Assembly (NCBI GenBank): GCA_023410675.1
Contig: JAEYPM010000049.1
Coordinates: 1 to 27,706, forward strand
DNA: 27,706 nt
Direction: 5' to 3'
From: Bacillota bacterium
GTDB taxonomy: Bacteria > Bacillota > Clostridia > Lachnospirales > Cellulosilyticaceae
The translations under genes and the position numbers were made by a program. Under the pieces are notes generated by a model. It had not been told where the DNA came from, did not search any database, and was given only the letters and a program-made list of their open reading frames with translations. Every line of letters starts with the position of its first letter. Position 1 is the first letter of the stretch. Below are positions 7,671-15,071 of this stretch, piece by piece.

Positions 7671-7727
7671 AGTAAAGAGAAACAACGCAAGAGCTTTACT
7701 TATTAGAGACACTTAACTGTTGTTTCT
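7671..7727 (+). promoter_or_regulatory. thyA leader with two competing helices
   Basis: AGTAAAG (7671-7677) can pair with CTTTACT (7694-7700), and AGAAACAAC (7679-7687) can pair with GTTGTTTCT (7719-7727). The second helix straddles the first, so they are alternatives or form a pseudoknot. No T-run follows, so a classical attenuator is not shown. I recognise no known riboswitch class. Confidence 0.35.
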
Positions 7728-7805
7728 AAAGATGAATATACAAAGTATAACTTAAGATTCAAAATGTGAATTTAGCACTAAAAACACTATTTGTAGGGAG
7801 GAAAT

Positions 7806-8624
7806 ATGGAACAGTATAAAAATTTAGTTCAGCATATACTAGATACTGGTGTAAAAAAAGAAGACAGAACAGGTGTGGGGACTATTAGCACCTTTGGTTA
7901 TCAAATGCGTTTTGATTTATCTAAAGGTTTTCCATTACTAACGATTAAGAAAACTTACTGGAAAGGTGTTGCTTATGAACTGCTTTGGTTTTTAAGTGGC
8001 AATACCAATATTCAATACCTTTTAGATCATAATGTCCATATTTGGGATGAGTGGGCTGATGAAAAAGGGAACTTAGGCCCTGTATATGGTGCTCAGTGGA
8101 GAAGCTGGGAAGCCTTAGCAAAAGATGAGGAGGGCAACTATATACCGAGATACATTGACCAAATATCAGAGGTTGTTCATCAGATTAAAACAAATCCTGA
8201 TTCAAGGCGTCTTATAGTCAATACGTGGAATGTTGGCAAGATTGATGAGATGGCACTTCCACCATGTCATATGTTTTTTCAATTTTATGTAGCAGATAAT
8301 AAGCTTTCTTGTCAGTTATACCAACGTTCTGCAGATACTTTTTTAGGTGTTCCCTTTAACATAGCGTCCTATTCTTTATTAGTTCATATGATTGCTCATG
8401 TGTGTAAGCTAGAAGTTGGAACGTTTGTTCACACCATAGGAGATGCTCATTTATATCTTAATCACTTAGATCAAGTAAATATGATGCTACAACGTGAGCC
8501 ACGTCCACTGCCAACTCTGAAGATCAATAGGGAAGTCACGGATATATTTGACTTTAAGTATGAGGATTTTGAACTAATAGGATATGATCCGCATCCAACA
8601 ATTAAAGCGGAGGTAGCTGTATAA
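7806..8624 (+). CDS. thyA: Thymidylate synthase
   Basis: 272 residues, close to the usual 264-residue ThyA. It methylates dUMP to dTMP using 5,10-methylene-tetrahydrofolate, releasing dihydrofolate; cytosolic homodimer. Visible: 'EDRTGVGT' (phosphate-binding Arg21), 'YWKGVAYELLWFLSG', 'NTWN', catalytic Cys154 in 'ALPPCHMFFQF', 'QRSADTFLGVPFNIASY' and 'HTIGDAHLYLNHLDQ'. This is the classical folate-consuming enzyme, not flavin-dependent ThyX. The ATG lies 7 nt after GGGAGG. Its stop TAA overlaps the ATG of folA (TAATG), so the two are translationally coupled: folA regenerates the tetrahydrofolate that this enzyme oxidises. Confidence 0.98.
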   Translation: MEQYKNLVQHILDTGVKKEDRTGVGTISTFGYQMRFDLSKGFPLLTIKKTYWKGVAYELLWFLSGNTNIQYLLDHNVHIWDEWADEKGNLGPVYGAQWRSWEALAKDEEGNYIPRYIDQISEVVHQIKTNPDSRRLIVNTWNVGKIDEMALPPCHMFFQFYVADNKLSCQLYQRSADTFLGVPFNIASYSLLVHMIAHVCKLEVGTFVHTIGDAHLYLNHLDQVNMMLQREPRPLPTLKINREVTDIFDFKYEDFELIGYDPHPTIKAEVAV

Positions 8625-9121
8625 TGGATATGATTGCTGCTATTAGTAAGAACAATCAGATTGGTGCAAACAATGTACTACCATGGAAAATTCCTGAAGA
8701 CCTACGTTATTTTAAAGAAATGACTTTAGGGCACACACTGATTATGGGAAGAAAAACATTTGAAAGTATTGGTAAGGTCTTGCCAAACCGTACCCATGTT
8801 ATTTTAACAAGAGATCATCATTTTAACCCAGAAGGCGTTTTGGTTGTTCATTCTTTAGAAGAAGCTTTGAAATTTTGCAAAGAGCAAGAAGCACAGGGGA
8901 AAAAGGTATTTGTTGCTGGAGGAGGAGAAATTTACTCTTTGTTTTTGCCATATGCTGACAAGCTCTATCTTACTTTTGTCGATAAGGAGATAGAAGGAGA
9001 TACGGATTTCCCGGACTATGAGAAAGACTTTGTGTTAATAGAAACAATTCAGCCGAAAGAAGTTGCTCCTGATGGAACGACTTACTGTTTTACTATATGG
9101 CATAAAAGAGTAGGAGAATAA
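8624..9121 (+). CDS. folA: Dihydrofolate reductase
   Basis: 165 residues, standard for bacterial DHFR. It reduces dihydrofolate to tetrahydrofolate with NADPH and is the trimethoprim target. Motifs: 'MIAAISKNNQIG' (strand A), 'LPWKIPEDLRYFK' with Trp21 and proton-donating Asp26, 'GHTLIMGRKTFESIG' (NADPH site, Gly-Arg-Lys-Thr), 'VFVAGGGEIYSLFLPYADKLYLT' (cofactor glycine loop), and 'DGTTYCFTIWHK' at the end. The start overlaps the thyA stop by one base. The last codons are part of the transcription terminator stem. No features of plasmid-borne resistant DHFR classes are evident, but resistance cannot be judged from sequence alone. Confidence 0.97.
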   Translation: MDMIAAISKNNQIGANNVLPWKIPEDLRYFKEMTLGHTLIMGRKTFESIGKVLPNRTHVILTRDHHFNPEGVLVVHSLEEALKFCKEQEAQGKKVFVAGGGEIYSLFLPYADKLYLTFVDKEIEGDTDFPDYEKDFVLIETIQPKEVAPDGTTYCFTIWHKRVGE

Positions 9122-9156
9122 TCAATTAATGATTATTCTCCTACTCTTTTATTTAA
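9104..9156. terminator. Bidirectional terminator overlapping the folA 3' end
   Basis: AAAAGAGTAGGAGAATAATC (9104-9123) is the exact reverse complement of 9131-9150, with a 7-nt loop. TTTTATTT follows on the plus strand and CTCTTTTATG on the minus strand, so it can end both thyA-folA and the convergent hemolysin III gene. The left arm encodes the last five residues and the stop of folA. Confidence 0.9.
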
Positions 9157-9178
9157 TCCCTAGAATTGTTTTTTTGTT

Positions 9179-9826
9179 TTATAAAATAAAATTAAGTACA
9201 GATATATAATGACAGGCACTTCCTAATATACAGAAGACATGGAAGAGTTCATGAAAACCAAAGGCTTTAGATATATTTGGTTTTTTGATGGCGTAAATAA
9301 CGCCGCCTATGGTATACATAACGCCTCCTAATACCAGTAACAAGAAAGAAACTGTTGTTAATGAATCATAAAGAGGTTTTAGTGCAAATAAAGCAATCCA
9401 ACCCATGCCTATATATAATAATGTAGAGAGCCATCTAGGCATGTTAATCCATAAGATTTTTGATGTAATGCCTAAAATAGCAACTGACCAAACAATAGAT
9501 AATATTGACCATTTCCAAGCGCCACTTAAGCTGAGAAGACAAAATGGTGTATAGGATCCAGCAATTAGGATAAAAATCATAGAATGATCAAGTTTTTTTA
9601 GCTTAAGAATGACAGTTTCTTTGGCAACTATTAAATGATAAATGCCGCTTGTTGTATATAAAAGTACTAGGCTTAGACCGAATATAATCACTGATATTAT
9701 AAAGCTTAGAGTAAAAAAAGGTGTAGAAGCACCTAATACTAGTAAAATAACCGTTGCTATTAAAAATAAAAGAGCACCGCCTAAATGTGTAAAAGCATTG
9801 ATAGGTTCTCTAATATATGATTTCAT
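9179..9826 (-). CDS. Hemolysin III family (TrhA/YqfA, PAQR-type) membrane protein
   Basis: 215 residues, the normal length of this family, with about seven transmembrane helices. Conserved features: 'REPINAFTHLGGA' at the start, 'SGIYHL' in the second loop, 'LDHSMIFILIAGSYTPF' (Asp-His plus the Gly-Ser-Tyr-Thr-Pro motif), and the C-terminal 'FGFHELFHVFCILGSACHY' with the histidines that bind metal in the related PAQR receptors. Bacterial members are named for a hemolysin assay and are more likely to act in membrane lipid homeostasis. A role as a toxin is not supported. I chose ATG 9826 because AAGGAGG lies 8 nt upstream; an upstream extension to 9898 includes the promoter. It is transcribed alone, convergent with folA. 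Confidence 0.9.
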   Translation of the reverse strand: MKSYIREPINAFTHLGGALLFLIATVILLVLGASTPFFTLSFIISVIIFGLSLVLLYTTSGIYHLIVAKETVILKLKKLDHSMIFILIAGSYTPFCLLSLSGAWKWSILSIVWSVAILGITSKILWINMPRWLSTLLYIGMGWIALFALKPLYDSLTTVSFLLLVLGGVMYTIGGVIYAIKKPNISKAFGFHELFHVFCILGSACHYISVLNFIL

Positions 9827-9849
9827 AATCATCACCTCCTTAACGTGAC

Positions 9850-9914
9850 ATGTAGTTTTCGATACTACATATTGGTATATTAAAACTATACTACACAATA
9901 ATCACAATTGTCAA
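9850..9914 (-). promoter_or_regulatory. Promoter and dyad of the hemolysin III gene
   Basis: On the minus strand a consensus TTGACA (complement of 9909-9914) is 18 nt from TATAGT (complement of 9885-9890). Just downstream of the expected start is a perfect 7-bp dyad ATGTAGT-N7-ACTACAT (9850-9856, 9864-9870). TGTAGTAT also overlaps the -10. This looks like an operator, or a short hairpin in the leader. Confidence 0.6.
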
Positions 9915-9938
9915 TAGAATTCTTAAAAACAATTACAC

Positions 9939-9968
9939 TTGATTTTTAAAAAAGAAATGCGTTATCAT
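9939..9968 (+). promoter_or_regulatory. Promoter of the DUF1836-lipoprotein operon
   Basis: TTGATT (9939-9944) and TATCAT (9963-9968) are 18 nt apart, about 38 nt before the start codon. It is back to back with the hemolysin III promoter, so the 179-nt gap 9827-10005 is a divergent control region. Confidence 0.5.
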
Positions 9969-10005
9969 AGAAGAGAAGAAATCATGAGATAACTAAGGAG
10001 GACAT

Positions 10006-10605
10006 ATGGATAAGGAGTATGTTAAGCAGCAAATTGAGAGCTTAGGTCTAGACCAAAAGGTAGATATCGAAAAAATACCTTCTATAGATTTATATATGGA
10101 TCAAGTAATTACTTTTTTTGATGATGTTTTAGGACATACAAAAAGGTATGAGGAAGATAAACTTCTTACGAAGACTATGATTAACAACTATACAAAAGAT
10201 AAGCTTTTGGTACCAGCAGTGAAGAAAAAATATACAAAGGAGCATATTATGCTTATGATTTTGCTCTATAATCTTAAGCAAATCTTGAGCATATCGGACA
10301 TTAAGGACTTATTTGATATAGCTATTCATAACGAGACTACAGACAGTAATACACTGGCTGAAGTCTATCAGTTATACTTAAAATGTAAGCAAAAAGAGGC
10401 AGAAGGTTTTACTAAGCAAGTAGAAGCAACCATAGATAGTTTGTGCAATGAAATGAAAAGTATGCAAATTAGTAAAGAGGATAAAATAGAAGATATGGTA
10501 CTTGCTATGCTACTTGTAGAACAGGCGACTTACTATAAGCGATTAGCAGAAAAAATAATTGATAAAAAAATTAAGAAGGAAAAGGTGGTGACGGAGTCAA
10601 AATGA
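10006..10605 (+). CDS. DUF1836 domain protein
   Basis: 199 residues, cytoplasmic, no signal peptide or membrane helix. The sequence resembles the Firmicute DUF1836 family: an N-terminal helix pair, then 'LLTKTMINNYTKDKLLVPAVKKKYTKEHIMLMILLYNLKQILSI' (about 52-97), which looks like a MerR-type winged-helix region in which 'MINNYTKDKLL' would be the recognition segment, then 'DIKDLF' and a helical C-terminal half ending in a lysine-rich tail. Members are hypothetical and sometimes thought to bind DNA; that is inference. The ATG follows AAGGAGG at 6 nt. The stop codon overlaps the start of the lipoprotein gene (ATGA), so the two are cotranslated and may act together. Confidence 0.7.
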   Translation: MDKEYVKQQIESLGLDQKVDIEKIPSIDLYMDQVITFFDDVLGHTKRYEEDKLLTKTMINNYTKDKLLVPAVKKKYTKEHIMLMILLYNLKQILSISDIKDLFDIAIHNETTDSNTLAEVYQLYLKCKQKEAEGFTKQVEATIDSLCNEMKSMQISKEDKIEDMVLAMLLVEQATYYKRLAEKIIDKKIKKEKVVTESK

Positions 10606-11576
10606 AAAAATGGATGATTTTATTAATAGTAAATATTTTGGTTGTAAGCATACTAGGAGGTTGCAAAAAGGAAGAAGAGGTTCCAAGTGTACAAGTATCA
10701 AAAATGAATAGTGTATTTACAGACATTGTCAAGGAGGCAGGAATAGATAATTTAGCAGTTGTGGTAGATATGCCGAATGAAAACTTACTTGGTAAAATAC
10801 AAAAGTTAGATACCTATGGAGAGGAAGATGTAATAGAATCATTTGTTATGATCCCTATGTACAACGGGACAAAAGTCCAGTTGGTAACTGTAGCATATGA
10901 AAATGACACATTGGTTCCTAAGCAAGTAGTATATGAAAAATTATCTTCTGAAGAGGGTTATGGTCTTTATGTTAGAGCCATAAGACCAGAAGGAGCACCA
11001 CAGCTAAAATTAAGCTTAGAATATGAAGGCAGATCTGCTGAATACATTATTACGTACAATGGCAAAGATGGGACACCGCAGTATGAGTATATTTCACAGA
11101 CCCCAAATAGGCAGCGGGAAGATAGTAATAAACCAGATGAAGATATCTTTCATTTAGATAGTGAGCTTATTGCACCGATACAAGACGATGATTATGTTGA
11201 GGGGCTTAATTTAATATACAGTTATACTTGTGATATAGATAATGACTCAAATGATGAAACTATTGACGTGTATTGTGCTGCAGAACGGGATGGCACGGGT
11301 AATCTTATGTTAGATGATGGACAGGAATGGAGCGTTATTTTGCAAAAAGAAAATGATGCCTATCCATTGTTTGAGCGTAGCTATGTGCAACTGGGTGAAG
11401 TTTCATATTCAGCTTATGAATCTTATGATGACAATAAATTCCATATACTGATCACCAATAAGCAAGGGGCCTCTATTATTATTTATGACTGCTACTATGA
11501 TAAGGAAGCCGAAGAATTAAGACGTGAAATGGTTTATCAGTCAGAAAATATTAATATGATAAGTAGCTTTAACTAA
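10602..11576 (+). CDS. Lipoprotein of unknown function
   Basis: 324 residues. A signal peptide with lipobox 'SILGGC' (lipidated Cys21) anchors it to the outer face of the membrane. The mature protein starts acidic/basic ('CKKEEEVPSV') and is otherwise beta-rich. An acidic loop 'DIDNDSNDE' (211-219) is spaced D-x-D-x-D-x-x-D/E like the calcium loops of dockerins and FG-GAP repeats; the sentence-like pattern 'tDIDNDsndEtIDV' is common in extracellular clostridial lipoproteins that begin 'DLDGDGKEE'. I recognise no enzymatic motif. It overlaps the DUF1836 gene by four bases and is followed by a strong terminator. A sensor or substrate-binding role would be guesswork. Confidence 0.75.
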   Translation: MKKWMILLIVNILVVSILGGCKKEEEVPSVQVSKMNSVFTDIVKEAGIDNLAVVVDMPNENLLGKIQKLDTYGEEDVIESFVMIPMYNGTKVQLVTVAYENDTLVPKQVVYEKLSSEEGYGLYVRAIRPEGAPQLKLSLEYEGRSAEYIITYNGKDGTPQYEYISQTPNRQREDSNKPDEDIFHLDSELIAPIQDDDYVEGLNLIYSYTCDIDNDSNDETIDVYCAAERDGTGNLMLDDGQEWSVILQKENDAYPLFERSYVQLGEVSYSAYESYDDNKFHILITNKQGASIIIYDCYYDKEAEELRREMVYQSENINMISSFN

Positions 11577-11593
11577 TTTAAACATTTATTAAG

Positions 11594-11645
11594 CATACAA
11601 AAAAGCAATCGATTGAAATGAATCAGTCGATTGTTTTTTTGTATG
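11594..11645 (+). terminator. Terminator of the DUF1836-lipoprotein operon
   Basis: A 19-bp stem with one G-T wobble (11594-11612 with 11627-11645) has a 14-nt loop. Its core CAATCGA/TCGATTG is followed by seven T. The near symmetry also allows function on the other strand. Confidence 0.9.
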
Positions 11646-11849
11646 TTGAGCAGGTATAATTTTCCAATTAATGAATTTGAGTTGTCATAAAATAGTAAAA
11701 TTGCAAATAGAAAACAAGAATGACGTAAAAAACATTGTGCGATTGATACAAGAAGAATGAAGAAATAAACCGATTATTAAGGTATAATGTCGAATAAATA
11801 CCCGGAGGTATAAAAGTAAACAATAATTTATAAGAGAAAATATTTAAGT
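11646..11849. other. Gene-free AT-rich spacer before the che promoters
   Basis: No coding sequence is supported here. There is a TATAAT (11783-11788) without a good -35, and a GGAGG (11804-11808) not followed by any start codon. The latter might be a trace of a lost gene start, but nothing confirms it. Confidence 0.4.
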
Positions 11850-11879
11850 ATGACAAGGAAGTCCAAGTTGGTATATAAT
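11850..11879 (+). promoter_or_regulatory. Upstream candidate promoter P1 of che cluster A
   Basis: ATGACA (11850-11855) and TATAAT (11874-11879) are 18 nt apart. It would start transcripts about 65 nt before those of the downstream promoter. Confidence 0.45.
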
Positions 11880-11915
11880 ATTGCTATAAAAAAGAAAAAG
11901 TGACATGAATTGTTA

Positions 11916-11944
11916 TTGATTGTTAACAATGGGTAAAGTATAAT
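11916..11944 (+). promoter_or_regulatory. Main sigma-A promoter P2 of che cluster A
   Basis: TTGATT (11916-11921) and a perfect TATAAT (11939-11944) are 17 nt apart, giving a leader of about 80 nt before cheY. A 12-bp palindrome ATTGTTAACAAT (11919-11930) overlaps the -35 and spacer, where a repressor could bind. A near-copy of this promoter occurs at 22959-22987. Confidence 0.7.
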
Positions 11945-12032
11945 AACTACATATATATGTAAAATTCGAAAAAAATGTAATCTGAAGAATGATTTTTTGT
12001 TAAATACGAACAAAGACAGGAGGGTCAACAAG

Positions 12033-12395
12033 GTGATAAAAGTTCTAATAGTTGATGATGCTGCATTTATGAGGTTGTCTATAAAAACAATATTGGAAAG
12101 AAATGAATTTGAAGTAGTAGGTGAAGCAGCAAGCGGAAATGAAGCAATAGCAAAGTATAAAGACCTAAAGCCAGATGTAGTAACTATGGATATAACAATG
12201 CCTGGCATGACTGGTATTGAAGCCTTGAGAGCAATTAGAGAAATAGATCCTCAAGCCAGAATTGTGATTATTTCTTCTATGGGGCAAGATGTTTTATTAA
12301 GGGAGGCTATTGTTAGTGGTGCTAAATATTTCATTGTAAAACCATTTAAAGAAGTGGATGTGGTAAGAACAATGAAACAAATAGCAATGATGTAG
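12033..12395 (+). CDS. cheY: Chemotaxis response regulator CheY
   Basis: 120 residues, a stand-alone receiver domain. It carries the acidic pair Asp8-Asp9, phosphoacceptor Asp53 in 'VVTMDITMPGM', switch Ser81 in 'VIISSMG', and Lys103 in 'YFIVKPF'. It would take phosphate from CheA1 and carry the signal to an output, normally the flagellar motor. The GTG start at 12033 lies 8 nt after AGGAGGG; the reading frame extends further upstream to a TTG, but without a ribosome site. It is the first gene of cluster A, 24 nt before cheA. No CheZ, CheC or CheX phosphatase is visible nearby. Because CheY-like receivers are so similar, a role outside motility is possible. Confidence 0.92.
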   Translation: MIKVLIVDDAAFMRLSIKTILERNEFEVVGEAASGNEAIAKYKDLKPDVVTMDITMPGMTGIEALRAIREIDPQARIVIISSMGQDVLLREAIVSGAKYFIVKPFKEVDVVRTMKQIAMM

Positions 12396-12419
12396 TACGA
12401 GAGCAAGGAGGATAAAAAC

Positions 12420-14465
12420 TTGTCAAATCAAAATGTCAATGAACCTATGCTTGAGATGTATCTATATGAAACGACTCAGATTTTGGAGCAGCTTGAGCAG
12501 GTCATTATGGATAGTGAAAAGCATAGCATCTACTCTGAGGAAGCTATTAATGAAATATTTCGTTTCATGCATACCATAAAAGGCTCATCAGCAATGATGC
12601 TTTTCAATGATATGGCATCTCTTGCACATAAGGTTGAAGATGTCTTTTATTTTTTAAGGGAAGAAAAGCCACAAGGCATAGACTGCGGTGAACTTTCAGA
12701 GTTGGTTTTAGAATCCGTTGATTTTATAAAAGTAGAAGTTGAAAAGATTAAGGATGGTCAAGCGGTTGATGGAAATCCTTCAGAACTTGAGAGCAAAATT
12801 AATAAATTTTTATCTCAAATAAAATCGGAAAGTATACACGAGGATCAAGAAAAAGATTGGCCTAAGGATAAAAAAGATGACAATTTAGACAAAAGACAAC
12901 AGTATTATATAACAGCAGATCAAAAGGACACGGAGACTACAAAAAACAAGTACAAGGCAACCATTTATTTTGAAGACGGTTGTGAGATGGAAAATATTAG
13001 AGCTTATGCAGTGGTACATAGCCTTTTGGAAGTGGCTAAGGATGTTTATTTTATTCCAGAGGACATAGCCGAAAATGAAGAGAGTATCAATTATATCAAG
13101 AAAAATGGATTTAAGGTATTTTTTGGATCGGATTATGAATATGAGGAAATGAACGAGCATTTGATGAAAACAGTTTATATTAAAAAACTAGTCTTAGAAA
13201 AAGCGGAGGAACATTCTAAGATAAGTCAAGTCCGTGAAAAGAAAGAGATGAAGTCTCAAGGTCATTCAACAAATCAGGTAATGATTAGTGTGAATGTTCA
13301 AAAATTAGATAGGCTTATGGACTTGGTTGGAGAAATGGTTATAGCAGAAGCAATGGTTACTCAAAATCCTGAAGTTAAAGCCTTGCAGCTAGATAATTTT
13401 CATAAAGCAGCCAGGCAACTTCACAAAATCACAGCAGAACTACAAGATGCCGTGATGTCTATTCGTATGGTACCCTTATCCTCTACTTTCTTAAAAATGC
13501 ATCGTATAACAAGAGATATGTGTAAAAAGCTAAATAAAGAAGTGAGCCTAGAGGTCATCGGAGAAGAGACAGAGGTAGACAAAAATATTATTGAACACAT
13601 ATCTGATCCTTTGATGCATCTTATTCGCAATGCTATTGACCATGGAATAGAAGATGGCGAAGAGCGTGTGATAAAAGGCAAAAATAAAGAGGGAAGGATT
13701 ATTTTAGAAGCTAAAAATTCAGGAAGCGATGTTTTGATTATCATACAAGATGATGGAAAAGGCTTGAGCAAAGAGAAAATCTTAGAGAAAGCAAAACAAC
13801 AAGGTTTATTAATTAAAAAAGAGAGTGAAATGACAGATAAAGAAATTTATAACCTAGTATTGCTTCCAGGGTTCTCGACAAAGGAGGACGTTACAGAGTT
13901 TTCGGGTAGAGGCGTCGGAATGGATGTTGTTAAGAAAAACATTGAAACGGTAGGAGGAACTGTACTTGTTGATAGTGCACCAGGTAATGGAACTACCATT
14001 ACCTTAAAAATACCGCTTACTCTTGCGATTATTGATGGAATGAATATAAAAGTTGGGAATTCAAGATATACGATTCCTCTTATTTCTATTAAGGAATCCT
14101 TTAGACCTAAAGAAAATGAATGTTTTGTAGATCCAGATGGCAATGAAATGATCATGGTAAGAGGCGAATGTTATCGCATTCTAAGGCTGCATAAACAATA
14201 TTCTGTCAATACTGAGATAACGAATTTCCATGAGGGAATATTGATTATGGTTGAACAAAGCGACAAAACACTGTGTTTGTTTGCGGATAAACTAATAGGT
14301 CAGCAGCAAGTGGTTGTTAAGCCCTTGCCTAATTATATAAAAAATATAAAAGATATAGAAGGCCTTGCAGGATGTACTCTTCTGGGGGATGGCAGCATAA
14401 GTTTAATTTTAAATGTAGAGGGACTTCTTGATATAGCTATGATGAATGTGCAGAGCACAACATAA
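12420..14465 (+). CDS. cheA: Chemotaxis histidine kinase CheA (cluster A)
   Basis: 681 residues with the full five-domain order. P1 (1-110) is an Hpt domain with phosphorylated His51 in 'FRFMHTIKGSSAMM'. P2 (about 177-262) is a CheY/CheB-docking domain ('YKATIYFEDGCEMENIRAY'). P3 dimerisation spans about 288-350 ('VQKLDRLMDLVGEMV'). The P4 kinase has its N box at 396-411 ('DPLMHLIRNAIDHGIE'), G1 'DDGKG' (444-448) and G2 'SGRGVGMD' (495-502). P5 is CheW-like (about 534-675). It autophosphorylates in complex with CheW and receptors at the membrane. A TTG start is chosen because AAGGAGG sits exactly 8 nt upstream. The paralogue at 24299 shares the architecture and most motifs; it has about 20 extra residues between P2 and P3. 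Confidence 0.96.
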   Translation: MSNQNVNEPMLEMYLYETTQILEQLEQVIMDSEKHSIYSEEAINEIFRFMHTIKGSSAMMLFNDMASLAHKVEDVFYFLREEKPQGIDCGELSELVLESVDFIKVEVEKIKDGQAVDGNPSELESKINKFLSQIKSESIHEDQEKDWPKDKKDDNLDKRQQYYITADQKDTETTKNKYKATIYFEDGCEMENIRAYAVVHSLLEVAKDVYFIPEDIAENEESINYIKKNGFKVFFGSDYEYEEMNEHLMKTVYIKKLVLEKAEEHSKISQVREKKEMKSQGHSTNQVMISVNVQKLDRLMDLVGEMVIAEAMVTQNPEVKALQLDNFHKAARQLHKITAELQDAVMSIRMVPLSSTFLKMHRITRDMCKKLNKEVSLEVIGEETEVDKNIIEHISDPLMHLIRNAIDHGIEDGEERVIKGKNKEGRIILEAKNSGSDVLIIIQDDGKGLSKEKILEKAKQQGLLIKKESEMTDKEIYNLVLLPGFSTKEDVTEFSGRGVGMDVVKKNIETVGGTVLVDSAPGNGTTITLKIPLTLAIIDGMNIKVGNSRYTIPLISIKESFRPKENECFVDPDGNEMIMVRGECYRILRLHKQYSVNTEITNFHEGILIMVEQSDKTLCLFADKLIGQQQVVVKPLPNYIKNIKDIEGLAGCTLLGDGSISLILNVEGLLDIAMMNVQSTT

Positions 14466-14491
14466 AATGTGATTCCATAGTTGCTGACTGT

Positions 14492-14517
14492 ATAAATGTG
14501 GATTTTATACTAAGGAG
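14492..14517 (+). promoter_or_regulatory. Conserved pre-ribosome-site block, copy 1 (cheW)
   Basis: The AT-rich block with core ATGTGGATTTTATACTAAGG precedes the cheW ribosome site. It matches two blocks in cluster B at 26401-26428 and 26976-27005, and is the most diverged of the three. Confidence 0.4.
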
Positions 14518-14533
14518 AAAGGAGAAGGTATAT

Positions 14534-15040
14534 ATGAGTAAAGTACAAATGGAAAAATTACAAGAGCTTGAAGAGTTTGAGGAAGATACTCAAAAAGGTA
14601 AGTTCTTAACATTTGTTTTGGGTAACGAAGTATATGGTATTGGCATAGAATTTGTTACAGAAATAATAGGAATTTTGCCCATAACAGAGGTTCCTGAGCT
14701 TCCTGAGTACATACGTGGGATCATTAATTTAAGAGGTAAGATCATTCCTGTTATGGATGTCCGATTACGTTTTAAAAAGGCACTTAGAGAGTATACAGAA
14801 AGAACATGTATCGTGGTCATTGATATTTTAGACATATCTATAGGGCTTATCGTGGATAGTGTTTCAGAAGTGCTCGTGATACCAGAAGAAGATATTGTAA
14901 GTCCACCTAAGGTGACTAAGGAGTCGAATAGCAGATATATCAAAGGGATTGGAAAGGTTGGAAATGATGTGCGACTTCTTTTAGACTGCGACAAATTGCT
15001 TACAGAAGAAGAACTAAGTAACTTAAGCGAAGCACTCTAA
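14534..15040 (+). CDS. cheW: Chemotaxis adaptor CheW (cluster A)
   Basis: 168 residues, one SH3-like CheW domain (about 22-160) linking receptors to CheA. The acidic N-terminal helix ('QELEEFEEDTQKGKF') leads into 'FLTFVLGNEVYGIGIEFVTEII', then 'PELPEYIRGIINLRGKIIPVMDVRLRF', the most conserved CheW stretch with the receptor- and CheA-contacting Arg, then 'CIVVIDI' and 'LIVDSVSEVL'. I chose ATG 14534, with AGGAGAAGG 5 nt upstream, over an earlier in-frame GTG at 14498. It follows cheA by 68 nt and precedes an mcp. The cluster B CheW is closely similar. Confidence 0.94.
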   Translation: MSKVQMEKLQELEEFEEDTQKGKFLTFVLGNEVYGIGIEFVTEIIGILPITEVPELPEYIRGIINLRGKIIPVMDVRLRFKKALREYTERTCIVVIDILDISIGLIVDSVSEVLVIPEEDIVSPPKVTKESNSRYIKGIGKVGNDVRLLLDCDKLLTEEELSNLSEAL

Positions 15041-15071
15041 GAATGTTAAGCTACGCGAAAGGAAGATGCAA

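Noticed and set aside
9179..9826. Hemolysin III as a toxin gene
   Set aside because: The family name is historical; the sequence is a multi-pass PAQR-type membrane protein with no export or toxin features.
11764..11790. Sigma-D (flagellar) promoter suggested by TAAACCGATTATTAAGG
   Set aside because: The TAAA and CCGAT elements are adjacent rather than about 15 nt apart as required.
11646..12032. Riboswitch such as a cyclic-di-GMP aptamer ahead of cheY
   Set aside because: No recognisable aptamer core or terminator hairpin is visible in this AT-rich leader.
13421..14155. Long antisense frames across cheA, with similar ones across cheA2 at 25339-25986
   Set aside because: They mirror the codon pattern of the conserved kinase genes on the plus strand, occur at the same place in both paralogues for that reason, and lack start signals.
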